From: Acidimicrobiia bacterium
GTDB lineage: Bacteria > Actinomycetota > Acidimicrobiia > Spongiisociales > UBA11373
Length of the DNA: 64,000 nt
Assembly (NCBI GenBank): GCA_040902765.1
Contig: JBBDWO010000007.1
Span: 84,113 to 148,112 of the forward strand
Reading direction: 5' to 3'
Below the pieces are notes generated by a model that was not told where the DNA came from, did not search any database, and saw only the letters and a program-made list of their open reading frames with translations. The translations under genes and the position numbers were made by a program. Below, in pieces: positions 35,209 through 44,498 of the stretch. Every line of letters starts with the position of its first letter. Position 1 is the first letter of the stretch.

Positions 35209-35605
35209 TTGACCGGGCTACGGAATCTCTTGGTGCGATCGGCAGACCATCTATTGGTGTATCTGATCCTCTCACTCTGATGGATCGTCGTCCCTGTCTT
35301 CATCGACGACGGCTGGTTCGCCGCGATGGCCGAGAACTTCCATCTCGATGGCCGGTACGCGTGGTACTACGAGAACTTCAACGACGCCTCACCGCTGATG
35401 TACCTGCACCTGGCACTGCTGCGAGCAGTCCCGGCTGTCTCCAACGACCTCATATGGCTCCGGCTCCCGTCGCTCCTGGCGGGACTTGCCGCATGGCACC
35501 TGAGTCGGTCGATCGTTGATCGGCTCACGAAGCGCGCGGGCCATTCACCGAACCTGGACCTCCACCTGATCCTCGCTGCTGCATTGTCGCTTGGTTGGAT
35601 TCAGA
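35209..35605 (+). pseudogene. Emb-like arabinosyltransferase core, interrupted by a stop and truncated
   Basis: From TTG 35209 (GAGG just upstream) it reads RSADHLLVYLILSL, then TGA at 35278-35280, then WIVVPVFIDDGWFAAMAENF. The intact paralogue at 32920 reads RSADHMVVYGSLTLLWIVGPVYLDDGW with no stop. Similarity continues in frame (YYENFNDASP, LIWLRLPSLLAGLAAWHLSR) to LSLGWIQ near 35605, where it ends abruptly at the 3' end of the opposing epimerase gene. A nonsense mutation plus a 3' deletion make it dead. Confidence 0.85.
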
Positions 35606-36638
35606 TGCGACCTTCAGCCACAGCGGCTGTCACCCAGGGAATTACATCGTCGAGCATCTCATCGAGCGTCGTAGTTGCTTCGAACCCGAGCACGTCCTTT
35701 GCCTTCCCGGTCGAGGGGATCCGCTTCTGAACGTCGTACTCGAACGGATCATCGCTGATATAGCGAAATGGCTCGTCCGAGCCCTTCATCTTCTTCCAGA
35801 TGACTTCGGCCAGCTCAAGCACTGTCGTCGAGTGCGGGGTGGAGAGGTTGAAGTCCTCGTTCAGCGCTCGAGGATGCTCCATCGCAATTGCGATGCCCCG
35901 TGCCAGGTCTCCTCCGTACGTATAGTGCCGTACCTGGGATCCGTCGCCGAGGATGTGCAGCGGATCCTGCCCACGGACGATCTTCTGGATGAGATCTGGC
36001 ACCACGTGAGACATGGCGAGCTTGACGTTGCCCGACAAGATCTCGTTGCCGCCCAGGGCCCGGCCCTCACCGATCCCGACGCAGTTGAACGGGCGCACGA
36101 TGGTGAACGGCAGGCCGTACTGATCGTGGGCGGCGCGAGCGAAGTACTCGACGGCGAGCTTCTGGAAGCCGTAAGAAGACAGCGGGGGCGGTATGAGGAG
36201 CTCGTCACCTTCTGCGCTCGGCCAGTGGCTCGTCGACTCGAACACCATCGACGAGCTCATGTAAGTGACTCGCTCAAGATCGCCACGCCGGTGGGCCTCG
36301 ATGGCCGCGTCGCACGTGGCGGCCATGATGCGCTCGTTGTCGGCCAGCAGGTCGTAGGGGTAGGTGTGGAAGTACGAGATACCACCGATCCGCGCCGCTC
36401 CGGCGATCATGAAGCGACATTCATCGAGCGCCGATTCGACGGTTCGCCGGTCCCGCGCATCACCCTCGATGAATCGATAGTCGGGATGACTGTCATACGA
36501 CCGAACAACCGGCCCGTACTTGGAGTAGTTGTCCAAGCCCACGACCTCATAGCCGCGTTCGAGCAGCTCCTCGACTATGTAGCCGCCGATGAACCCAGCC
36601 GATCCCGTGACCAGCACTTTCCCCTTCGACACCACCAT
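35601..36638 (-). CDS. NAD-dependent sugar epimerase/dehydratase (extended SDR)
   Basis: A 345-residue protein from ATG 36638, with GGAGAAGGG upstream; the longer frame to 36800 lies inside the upstream GT2 gene. VLVTGSAGFIGGYIVEELL binds NAD(P), and SSYGFQKLAVEYF supplies the YxxxK pair. YMSSSMVFES stands at the usual Ser position. It resembles UDP-glucose 4-epimerase-type enzymes, but the exact substrate cannot be read. It is the last gene of a three-gene operon with a GT2 and a nucleotide-sugar dehydrogenase. Its 3' end is the breakpoint of the Emb pseudogene. Confidence 0.85.
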   Translation of the reverse strand: MVVSKGKVLVTGSAGFIGGYIVEELLERGYEVVGLDNYSKYGPVVRSYDSHPDYRFIEGDARDRRTVESALDECRFMIAGAARIGGISYFHTYPYDLLADNERIMAATCDAAIEAHRRGDLERVTYMSSSMVFESTSHWPSAEGDELLIPPPLSSYGFQKLAVEYFARAAHDQYGLPFTIVRPFNCVGIGEGRALGGNEILSGNVKLAMSHVVPDLIQKIVRGQDPLHILGDGSQVRHYTYGGDLARGIAIAMEHPRALNEDFNLSTPHSTTVLELAEVIWKKMKGSDEPFRYISDDPFEYDVQKRIPSTGKAKDVLGFEATTTLDEMLDDVIPWVTAAVAEGRI

Positions 36639-36640
36639 CC

Positions 36641-37363
36641 CTACCCTTCTCCGCCCTGGACCGCTCTTCTGACTCGTGGCCCGAACGCGTGCACATACCA
36701 GCGGAGGTATCGAGGCATCCAAGCCCACAGCCGGAAGTTGGACTCTCCGGCCGAGCGATCCTCCCACGACGTCGGGATCTCTGCTATCGGCAGTCGCCAA
36801 CGTCGGGCCTTGGCGACCAGTTCGAGGCCCATTTCGAAGCCGTGTGTGCTCTCTATCTCGATCTGGTCCAAGTACCAGCGGGCGTAACCCTTGAAGGAGT
36901 TCGTGGCGTCCCGAGTCCCCACTCGGGCGAGCCAGTAGAGCGATAAGCCTGCGATCCGGGAGAGTGTTCGCTTCACAAATGGGCCACCCGTTTGGCGTCC
37001 GCCGCGCGAGTACCGTGATGCTGCGGCCACAGCGAACCCGCTTCGCACCAGCGACGCAAGAGCGTTGATCTGGCGAGCGTCGTCGCTCCCATCGGCCATG
37101 GTGATGACAACTGCATCACCGGCCGCGTTGTCGATTCCGAATCGCAGCGCATTCGCAGGCCCGCGTCCATAGGTGTTCAGCAGCGGCTTCACCCGTGGAT
37201 CGGCTCGTGCGTAGGCGGCTGCCGGTTCTGCGGTCGAGTCGACCGGGCTGTCGTAGACGACCAGCAGCTCAACGTCGCCGACGACTTGGGACAAGACCCC
37301 GTCCAAAGCCAGCTTGATGCTGTCGCCCTCGTTGTACACGGGCATGACGATCGAGGTCAGCAT
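36641..37363 (-). CDS. GT2 glycosyltransferase (DPM1/polyprenyl-phosphate type)
   Basis: About 240 residues from ATG 37363, 5 bp after the upstream stop; a longer frame begins at 37402 inside the dehydrogenase. MLTSIVMPVYNEGD opens a GT-A fold and MADGSDD is the DxD region. FVKRTLSRIAG and TRDATNSFKGY resemble dolichol-phosphate mannose synthase-like enzymes that load a sugar onto polyprenyl phosphate. The first acidic motif is VYDSPVDST rather than DDxS. Its stop lies 2 bp before the epimerase start. Confidence 0.82.
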   Translation of the reverse strand: MLTSIVMPVYNEGDSIKLALDGVLSQVVGDVELLVVYDSPVDSTAEPAAAYARADPRVKPLLNTYGRGPANALRFGIDNAAGDAVVITMADGSDDARQINALASLVRSGFAVAAASRYSRGGRQTGGPFVKRTLSRIAGLSLYWLARVGTRDATNSFKGYARWYLDQIEIESTHGFEMGLELVAKARRWRLPIAEIPTSWEDRSAGESNFRLWAWMPRYLRWYVHAFGPRVRRAVQGGEG

Positions 37364-37368
37364 TGGGG

Positions 37369-38577
37369 TCAAACCAACACGCCATCGCCTGCGACGTTCC
37401 ACACATCGATAACGCGCTTGTCACCCACCAGCTTCGCATACTCGGCGTGGGGGGCCCCAACCACGATCAGGTCGGCTTGTTCGAGCACCTCTTCGAACGG
37501 TACGAGGTCGGGGTCGCTGGTCACGTACGGGTCCGTGCACAACACGCGAGCTGCCTTGAACTCCAGGATTCTCTTGATCTTGTAACTGAGGCTCGAACGC
37601 GTGTCGTCCGACTCAGCCTTGAAGGCCATACCGGCGATGCCCACCGTCATGTCTGCCAAATCGAATCGGCGCTCCAGACGAGACACCACATACAGTGGTA
37701 GGCCCTCGTTCACGAGCATCGCAGCGTGACCCAGCATGAAGTTGTTGTTGTTGAACGCCGCGAGCTGCATCGTGTCCTTGAAGAGACAGGGCCCCGCGGC
37801 GAAACCAGCCCTTGGGAGGTCGGCGGCCCTGGGGTAGTCGAGTGCCAGCGCCGAGCGGATTCGTTCGAAGTCGAGGCCGTAGTCGTTGGCGATCATGTAC
37901 AGCTGGTTGGCGGTGGCGAACTTGATGTACCTCCATGTGTTCGTGAACAGTTTCGCCAGTTCCGCTTCTTCGGGCTCGAGTCGCACGATCGAATCGGTGA
38001 GGTTGCGAAAGATCGTTGCCGCACGTTCGTAGGCTCGTTCAGTGCGGGCACTGACGATCTGCGGGAGCTCATAGAGTTCCGTCATTGCCCGACCCTCTGC
38101 TATCCGTTCCGGGCAGAAGGCAACATCGACCTTCAGTCCGAGGCGTGAAAGCAGTTGCTCCACGAGGGCGGTCACTCCGGGATAGATGGTGCTGCGCAAG
38201 ATCAGGAGTTGGCCGTCTCGCAGGTGGTCGGCCACCGCTGCGATGGCATCGGGCACTGCCTGCGGGTCTGGGTTCAGGTGTTCGTCGACCGGTGTCCCGA
38301 TCACGACGACCACCGCGTCCGCCTTGCTCAGAGCCCCCGGGTCGGTGGTCGCGCTCAGGACGCCGCTGCGAAGGGCCGCCTCGAGCTTCTCCTCGGCCCC
38401 CGGCTCCCAAAAGGGCGTCACCCCGCGTGTAACCGACGCGACCGCTTCGTCGTTGAGGTCGTACAGGATGGTCGTCAACCCGCGATCGGCGAGAGCAATG
38501 CCGAGCGGTAGACCGACATGCCCACACCCACCCATGATCACGACGTCCGCGGATGCGGAAGCATCTCGAGCCGACAT
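37369..38577 (-). CDS. Nucleotide-sugar 6-dehydrogenase (UDP-glucose/GDP-mannose dehydrogenase family)
   Basis: A 402-residue protein, the family size. The N-terminal NAD site is VVIMGGCGHVGLPLGIALA. The catalytic Cys is in AAGPCLFKDTMQLA, where C and K are the usual active-site pair. The NTWRYIKFATANQLY helix joins the two domains. It oxidises a UDP- or GDP-sugar to the uronic acid. The first gene of the operon, it probably supplies an acidic sugar to the GT2 and epimerase that follow. UDP-ManNAc versus UDP-glucose specificity cannot be decided. Confidence 0.85.
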   Translation of the reverse strand: MSARDASASADVVIMGGCGHVGLPLGIALADRGLTTILYDLNDEAVASVTRGVTPFWEPGAEEKLEAALRSGVLSATTDPGALSKADAVVVVIGTPVDEHLNPDPQAVPDAIAAVADHLRDGQLLILRSTIYPGVTALVEQLLSRLGLKVDVAFCPERIAEGRAMTELYELPQIVSARTERAYERAATIFRNLTDSIVRLEPEEAELAKLFTNTWRYIKFATANQLYMIANDYGLDFERIRSALALDYPRAADLPRAGFAAGPCLFKDTMQLAAFNNNNFMLGHAAMLVNEGLPLYVVSRLERRFDLADMTVGIAGMAFKAESDDTRSSLSYKIKRILEFKAARVLCTDPYVTSDPDLVPFEEVLEQADLIVVGAPHAEYAKLVGDKRVIDVWNVAGDGVLV

Positions 38578-38655
38578 GCGTACCTGCTTTACGATGAGAA
38601 GGAACGGAGGGAGGCGATTCTAGCCTGGGCCGGTCCTCGGAGTGACTCCCCGGCG

Positions 38656-40389
38656 TTACGTATCGAGCGTCGCACACACGCCAAACGGCGCTTCGGATAC
38701 GAGGCTGACACGAACGAGGGTCGCACGATCTCCGGCCTGAGCAACCACGAGGTCGACCGGCTGATCAGGCGCGAGCTCCCTCCAGAGTGCCGGCGCGGTG
38801 GCAAACCCACCAACCGTGTCGATGAATGCTTCGGCAGTTCCCGGGCCGGACGACGCAAAGGAGATCGCCCCACCGCGGGCTACGGCAAGCACCACGTGGG
38901 CCTCCGGGCCGAGCGGCGTCACGACGACGCACCCGTCGACTCGCTCGACCTCGACATCGACCTGCTCGATCAGCATCGCCGACGCCGCTGGCACCCTCCC
39001 CGGTTCGGTCCATTGCGCCTTCATCGATGCCGTTGCTACTGCGATCTGTTCCGCGCCGACGGCCCCCCGGTCGGAGTCTCCGAGGCGCAACTGTCCTGAG
39101 TCGAGAGCCGCTGCGAGAGACTCAGCGCTCACGTCGGGATTGCGTGGCACCGGCTGAGCCCAAGGGATGAAGCCGGCTGACTCGTCGGACTCAATGGCGA
39201 GGATCGCCGCCACCACTCCGTCGCGGGTGGGATCGGTCAGGCCAGTTCGGTTGTGGGCGAACTCGCGCAGCGCTGCCACATGTGCGAGTGCAGCGATGCA
39301 AAGGGCGCCGGTGATGATGAAGCGCGCTGCAGGGTGTCGCCAATGACGCCTGAATGTCTGCGAGGAGACCAGGGCGGACCCGAGCCCGACGGTGAGCAAG
39401 ACCCCACCGACATGGGTGTAGCGCGACGACGCCGCCTGTTCGATGCCGAAGTGCTGCGCTCGTGCGATGCCCGTGCTGACGTACATCGCCGCCGCAGCCG
39501 CCAGCGGCATCGACACCGTGATCGGAGGTCGCCAGTGGCCGCCGAACCATGCGACCAGCGCGACGATCACAGCGACCAACGCTGCGAAGCCCACTCCGAT
39601 GCCAAACCCGATCACCGCATCGAGAGCCGCGGTCAGCCCCGTGCCAACGTATCGCGGCAGGAGAAGGAGTGTTTCCGTGATCGATGGTGATCCGTGTGAA
39701 CCGGTGATCGCTCCCCGGTAGATCGAGAGCCACGCCACGCCGATGACGGCCGCCGGGCCGACAACGCGCGCCAGCCGCCTCCAGTCTCGCTGGAGCACGA
39801 GAGCGACCACCGCACCGGCGAGTCCAGCGAACCCGATCCCGCTGGAGGCGACGCCCAGCACGAGCAACGATGCTGCCAGCCAATCCTCCCGGCGCGACCG
39901 GTCACCGAACCCGAGAACGAGGACGACAGCCAAAGCCGTCGCCAACGAGAGGGTGAATCCAATTTGAAACGCCCAAACCAGATTCTCAGCGCCGGCTCCC
40001 AGCACGGTGACCCCAAGCGCCACGAGCGCGGCGACGCCAAGGGGAGCGCCCGCCTTGCGAAGGATCACCCCGGCGAGGGTGCCGATCGATGCGTTGATTA
40101 CGGCGAGGGCCCCCAGGTAGGGGAGGTAGCTGCTCAATGAGACTACCGAGAAGATCGACCGATACACGAGGATGGGAACGATCGACCAGTGCTCATTGTG
40201 TGGTCTCATCAGGTCGGCCAGCGAGGTCGCCGAGCGGTCGAGGATGAATGCAAATTCGTCGCCGAAGAACCACAGATTGCGGCCCAAGTAGAGCGTGACC
40301 AGACTTCCCACGATCGCTGCGATGGTGATCAGCCGGTAACCTGATCGAGTGCGCGGCAGCCGACCGTCAGGGTCTCCGGGTGAGTCCAT
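38656..40389 (-). CDS. Polytopic membrane protein, GT-C-like
   Basis: 577 residues from ATG 40389 (MDSPGDPDGRLPRTRSGYRL). The longer frame to 40551 would overlap the divergent gene. About ten hydrophobic segments fill residues 20-420, and a soluble C-terminal part of about 160 residues follows. In the first external loop is FFGDEFAFILDR, then RPHNEHWSIVP, an acidic/His pattern seen in GT-C-type transferases that use polyprenyl-linked donors. No named family is recognised. It is divergent from the next gene, with 57 bp between them. Confidence 0.7.
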   Translation of the reverse strand: MDSPGDPDGRLPRTRSGYRLITIAAIVGSLVTLYLGRNLWFFGDEFAFILDRSATSLADLMRPHNEHWSIVPILVYRSIFSVVSLSSYLPYLGALAVINASIGTLAGVILRKAGAPLGVAALVALGVTVLGAGAENLVWAFQIGFTLSLATALAVVLVLGFGDRSRREDWLAASLLVLGVASSGIGFAGLAGAVVALVLQRDWRRLARVVGPAAVIGVAWLSIYRGAITGSHGSPSITETLLLLPRYVGTGLTAALDAVIGFGIGVGFAALVAVIVALVAWFGGHWRPPITVSMPLAAAAAMYVSTGIARAQHFGIEQAASSRYTHVGGVLLTVGLGSALVSSQTFRRHWRHPAARFIITGALCIAALAHVAALREFAHNRTGLTDPTRDGVVAAILAIESDESAGFIPWAQPVPRNPDVSAESLAAALDSGQLRLGDSDRGAVGAEQIAVATASMKAQWTEPGRVPAASAMLIEQVDVEVERVDGCVVVTPLGPEAHVVLAVARGGAISFASSGPGTAEAFIDTVGGFATAPALWRELAPDQPVDLVVAQAGDRATLVRVSLVSEAPFGVCATLDT

Positions 40390-40446
40390 GTGCGTTGATG
40401 CTACACGGCAGGTTTCGCCAGCCATGGGGCCAACGACCACGGTCAC

Positions 40447-42171
40447 ATGGCGCTGAATCTCGCTCTCACCGTCGGCCTCTCCCTGCTGATTCTTGGAGCG
40501 GCCGCCCCTTTGGGCCGTCGAGTCACCCCTGATCAGTCCCAGCCGGTGCAACTCGGAGTGGGGATGCTCCTCGCGGTCTCCGCTCTCGCCGCCAGCTCGC
40601 TAATAGGGCTGGCTTCCGGCCACCTCCGAATCGCAGCCACGCTCGGAGTGGTCGGGCTGATCGTCGTGGCGGCTATGGGTGCCCGGCGCTCGAGATGGGT
40701 GGCGACGTACCGGCCCGCTCTGGCCTCAATTGCCCTAGCCGCGGTGGCGACCCTCACCATGTCGGCACCCTTTCAGCCGGATGGCCAAATCGATCCGGGC
40801 ACGGTCTTCGAGAGCCGCGTGTCGACCAGACCACCGGACAACCGCCTTCCCTACCGATCGGTGCAATTCATCCTCAATGGACTCGATCCCGTCGAGACGC
40901 AGTACTTCATCGACTGGGCGATCACCGATCGAACGCAGTTGGCCTCGGCCGCGGTGGCCACCGTGGTGAGCGCCCTGGGCGTACAGGTCCCACCCGATCA
41001 ACTGTGGTATCTCCCAGCCGAAGAGATTGAGTGGCGCGCCGTCGACGCCCACGGCTACTGGGCCGTCAGGGCGGCGATGATCGCTCTCAATGCGATGCTG
41101 CCGATCGGCATCGCAGCGCTGGGCACCGTCTGGTTCGGTCGCCGAATCGGCGAACTGGCTGCCCTCGTCGGCCTGCTCTCGGTGTTCTCCTTCGTCGAAG
41201 CACTGTTCACCTGGCCGAAAACGTTCGGGGCTACCTGCGCCGCCGTCGCAGTAGCGCTCATCGGAGCGAGGCGTGACGTCCTGGGCGGCGTAGGATTGGG
41301 TCTCGCCTATCTAGTGCATCCGACTGCGCTTGTGCTGCTTCCGGTGGGCGTGCTCTTCATTGCCGCGCGCACCGACCGAAGGATGCGCTCCCTCGCAGTA
41401 GTCCTGGCAAGCGCGGCGCTAGTGGTTCTTCCGTGGATGGCGTGGGTCTCGCTGGTCCTCGAGCGGTCGTCGCGTATGGTGCTCTATCCAATTGGATGGA
41501 TACTGACGACCCCGGACTCTCTGTCGGACGAGCTTGGGGCCGCCATCCGTCACTTCACTGGCCGGTTTCCGTTCGGGTTTCTCGCCGATCGCTTCACCAG
41601 CATTCGCGACTCGCTCGATCCTGTGGGTCTTTTCCAAGCGTTGAACGATCGAGATCGGCTCCGGTTGACCTTGTTCTATGACACGACCCTCATTGGCATG
41701 CTCGGTGTTGTCGGCGTCGCCATCATCGGATACGGCTTCGGGATGGTCCGGCGCATGCGAACCTTGCCGGATGTGCGTTGGGCTATTGGTGCCCAGCTCG
41801 GGCTGGCCACGCTCTTATGGGGTGTATGGCCGCGGGCGTTGGGACGCGAGTTGTTGCAACCGATGATCCCGGTGCTTGCCATAGCGCTTGCCCTCGGCTT
41901 GGTCGCAAACCGCCGCACACCTGTTCTCGCCCTTCCCAAGGCAGTCGAAACTTTCATCGTCCTCAACCTCACGCTGCTCGTGGGCGGCCCGGGGGGACCC
42001 GAAACCTTCATCGCCCGCATCTCGGTTGCTGCGTTGATGGCACTCTTGGCTGTGTGGACTCTGCGTGAGGCAAGGGACGGGCGCTCGGCTCTGAGCGATG
42101 AGGCGGGAGCGCTGCAACTAGGGTCACCCGAACCGTCGAGTGACCGTTCTTCCGGCGACACTCGCCGGTGA
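40447..42171 (+). CDS. Polytopic membrane protein of unknown function
   Basis: A 574-residue protein with at least twelve hydrophobic segments and a large external loop at about residues 100-200 (LPYRSVQFILNGLDPVETQY). LAYLVHPTALVLLPVG and WPRALGRELLQPMIP appear in later loops. The layout resembles lipid-linked-sugar transferases or polymerases of surface glycans, but no conserved family motif was identified. It stands divergently from the GT-C-like gene and upstream of the Fdt genes. Confidence 0.7.
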   Translation: MALNLALTVGLSLLILGAAAPLGRRVTPDQSQPVQLGVGMLLAVSALAASSLIGLASGHLRIAATLGVVGLIVVAAMGARRSRWVATYRPALASIALAAVATLTMSAPFQPDGQIDPGTVFESRVSTRPPDNRLPYRSVQFILNGLDPVETQYFIDWAITDRTQLASAAVATVVSALGVQVPPDQLWYLPAEEIEWRAVDAHGYWAVRAAMIALNAMLPIGIAALGTVWFGRRIGELAALVGLLSVFSFVEALFTWPKTFGATCAAVAVALIGARRDVLGGVGLGLAYLVHPTALVLLPVGVLFIAARTDRRMRSLAVVLASAALVVLPWMAWVSLVLERSSRMVLYPIGWILTTPDSLSDELGAAIRHFTGRFPFGFLADRFTSIRDSLDPVGLFQALNDRDRLRLTLFYDTTLIGMLGVVGVAIIGYGFGMVRRMRTLPDVRWAIGAQLGLATLLWGVWPRALGRELLQPMIPVLAIALALGLVANRRTPVLALPKAVETFIVLNLTLLVGGPGGPETFIARISVAALMALLAVWTLREARDGRSALSDEAGALQLGSPEPSSDRSSGDTRR

Positions 42172-42198
42172 TCGAGCCATCCGGGCAGTGACGAGCGC

Positions 42199-42561
42199 TC
42201 ACTGACAGCCGCACTGGGGCTTGGGTTCACCCTGGTGTGTCAGCGGCCACTCACACGGGCGCGGCGCAGCTCGCGATCGACGGGAATGTCCACCGTGGCT
42301 GAGGCTGAGATGTGGGATGTAATACTGATCGGGGGAGGCGAGCTCGGGTCCCCAATTGAACCGCATACGCGCACTATGTATCCACTCGAGGCCCTGCAGG
42401 TCGCCGCGACTCGCCGACTGAACGTGCTTGAGCGGAAATGTCGGGTCATACATCAGTTCCCCGCCAACCCCACTCCGAAGCCTCAGACAGAAGTCGACAT
42501 CCCAAAAGTCGATTGGCAGATCTCGTCCATGCCCCCAGCCCTTGTCGAAGGCCTGTGAGCA
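42199..42561 (-). pseudogene. C-terminal remnant of a GT2 glycosyltransferase
   Basis: The minus strand reads LPIDFWDVDFCLRLRSGVGG, then LMYDPTFPLKHVQSASRG, then FNWGPELASPDQYYIPHLS. This matches the C-terminus of the GT2 enzyme at 25654 (IDFQDVDFCLKLREVTGG, MYDPTFPLVHAESASRG, FLWGEVLSDTDPYYSPHLS). The frame is closed upstream by TAG at 42562-42564, so the rest of the gene is gone. Confidence 0.85.
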
Positions 42562-42660
42562 CTAGCGTACCGACCGCGGAGGCGCGGCCCCGCCCGGTGC
42601 CAGCACACCAGGTCGCGGCTTCGAGCTGGGGCCTGGCCTCGGCAATAAGTGAGGAGGGCT

Positions 42661-43071
42661 GTGTTGGGTCCCCAGATCATCAAGCTGCCGAAGGTTTCCG
42701 ATCCCCGGGGCAACCTGACGTACATTCAGAGTGGCGGCCCCGTCCCCTTTGGCGTGCGTCGGGTTTACTACCTGTACGACGTGCCCGGCGGCGAGTCCCG
42801 CGGCGGTCACGCACACCTCAGCCTCGAGCAGTTCATCATCGCGGTGTCGGGCAGTTTCGACGTCGTGCTCGATCGAGGAGCCGGGAAGAAGATCTTCCCG
42901 CTCAGACGTGCCGACCAAGGGCTATACGTGCCACCGATGTACTGGCGGGAGCTTCAGAACTTCTCCTCGGGCGCGGTGTGCCTCGTTCTGGCATCTGAAC
43001 CCTACGACGAGTCCGACTACTACCGCGACTACTCGAGCTATCTGGACGCTGTCGCTTCTCGCGAATCATGA
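42661..43071 (+). CDS. fdtA: dTDP-4-keto-6-deoxyhexose 3,4-ketoisomerase (FdtA/QdtA-like cupin)
   Basis: About 136 residues. GTG 42661 (or TTG 42664) follows GAGGAGGG; an earlier GTG at 42649 lies inside that ribosome site. IIKLPKVSDPRGNLTYIQ, GGHAHLSLEQFIIAVSG (metal/catalytic His pair) and VPPMYWRELQNFSSGAVCLVLAS are the signatures of FdtA/QdtA/WxcM-type isomerases. It moves the keto group of RmlB's product from C4 to C3. It overlaps fdtB by 4 bases (ATGA). Whether the 3-keto product has galacto (FdtA) or gluco (QdtA) form cannot be read from sequence. Confidence 0.85.
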   Translation: MLGPQIIKLPKVSDPRGNLTYIQSGGPVPFGVRRVYYLYDVPGGESRGGHAHLSLEQFIIAVSGSFDVVLDRGAGKKIFPLRRADQGLYVPPMYWRELQNFSSGAVCLVLASEPYDESDYYRDYSSYLDAVASRES

Positions 43072-44183
43072 CCAATGATCTCTCCACAGTCCCATTCCTC
43101 GACGTGGGCGCTTCTTATCGAGAACTGAGGGGGGAAATCGATGCTGCGCTCCACCGCGTTTTGGAGAGCGGATGGTTCATCCTCGGACCTGAGGTGGATG
43201 CCTTCGAGGATGAGTACGCCGAGTTCGTCGGCGCACGACACTGCGTAGGTGTTGCGAGTGGTCTTGACGCTCTTCGTCTGGCACTGAGTGCCCTCGATGT
43301 CGGCCCCGGCGACGAGGTCATCGTGCCTGCCAACACATACATCGCCACATGGTACGCGGTCACCCTTGTGGGCGCAGTGGTGGTCCCGGTGGAACCGGAC
43401 GATCGAACGTACAACCTGGCGCCGGATGGCATCGAGGCTGCCATCACAGAGCGGACGAAGGTCGTGATACCGGTCCACCTGTACGGGCAACCTGCCGACC
43501 TCACGCCGATTCGGGCAATCGCTCGAAGTCACCGGCTGCGGATCATCGAGGACGCCGCCCAAGCTCACGGGGCATCGTACGAAGGGCAAAGAGTCGGCGC
43601 AGGCTCTGACATCGTTGCCTGGAGCTTTTATCCGGGAAAGAACCTCGGTGCTTTCGGTGACGGGGGAGCCGTGACGACCGATGATCCTGAGGTGGCCGAC
43701 CGCGTCGGACGGCTGCGCAACTACGGATCATCCGCGAAGTACGTGAACGAGGAAGTCGGCCTCAACAGCAGACTCGACCCGATGCAGGCTGCCGTATTGC
43801 GTGTCAAGCTTCAACACCTCGACGCCTGGAATGATCGGAGAGAGGTCGTGGCGAACCGGTACCTCGCCGAGCTGCCGGAGAGCGTGCTGCGTCTCCCACA
43901 CACTCACGAACAAGCTCGATCTGTCTGGCATCTGTTCGTGGTCCGCACACCTGAGCGCGCAGCTCTCAAGCGTCATCTCGAGGCTGGCGGCGTGCAGACC
44001 GGGATCCACTATCCGATCCCGCCACACCTCCAGCGGGCTTACGAGAGCCTCGGTTTCGGACCAGGATCGTTTCCCATCACAGAAGCCATCCATGCGCAAG
44101 CGCTGAGCCTCCCCATGGGGCCGCATCTCTCCGCCGACGACCAGACGCGCGTCGTCCAAGCCATCGCTGAGTGGAAGCACTGA
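43068..44183 (+). CDS. fdtB: dTDP-3-keto-6-deoxyhexose aminotransferase (DegT/DnrJ/EryC1/StrS family)
   Basis: A 371-residue PLP enzyme. K191 in SFYPGKNLGAFGDGG is the Schiff-base Lys. IIEDAAQAHGASYEG and IPVHLYGQPADL are family signatures. PGKNLGAFGDGGAV is the form found in FdtB/QdtB, which aminates C3 of dTDP-3-keto-6-deoxyhexose. Coupled to fdtA by a 4-base overlap, it yields dTDP-3-amino-3,6-dideoxyhexose; the acetyltransferase at 46692 could N-acetylate it. Confidence 0.9.
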   Translation: MTNDLSTVPFLDVGASYRELRGEIDAALHRVLESGWFILGPEVDAFEDEYAEFVGARHCVGVASGLDALRLALSALDVGPGDEVIVPANTYIATWYAVTLVGAVVVPVEPDDRTYNLAPDGIEAAITERTKVVIPVHLYGQPADLTPIRAIARSHRLRIIEDAAQAHGASYEGQRVGAGSDIVAWSFYPGKNLGAFGDGGAVTTDDPEVADRVGRLRNYGSSAKYVNEEVGLNSRLDPMQAAVLRVKLQHLDAWNDRREVVANRYLAELPESVLRLPHTHEQARSVWHLFVVRTPERAALKRHLEAGGVQTGIHYPIPPHLQRAYESLGFGPGSFPITEAIHAQALSLPMGPHLSADDQTRVVQAIAEWKH

Positions 44184-44498
44184 GCCATTGAATTCGATAC
44201 TGAGGACGACCGCCATCCGGGACGACCGCAATCTCGGCCTCTACGCGAGGCCCAATGCCCACCCCCGCCAGGTGCCCGCGCCCAGCCCCCGCGGCGAGAA
44301 ACGACAGGCTGAGAATCGCGATGAGGAGCACCGGAACTTGCCAGCGACCCTCTATGGAGAGCCAGCGCCGACGCGGTGTTGTGAAGTCTTAGACGGGCTG
44401 TGCTCTCGTGTGCTCACCCAAATGCTCCTCTCCATACGACAAGAGCATGCCGAACCGAGGTCCGCCACCTACCACTCCTGCATACCTGCCCGATGTGC
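44184..44498. other. Intergenic stretch, possible membrane-protein scrap
   Basis: 315 bp between convergent genes. On the minus strand a frame of about 55 residues reads LLIAILSLSFLAAGAG, then VEAEIAVVPDGGRPQYRIQW, which could be a remnant of an exported or membrane protein. No start, ribosome site or family match is convincing. Confidence 0.3.
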
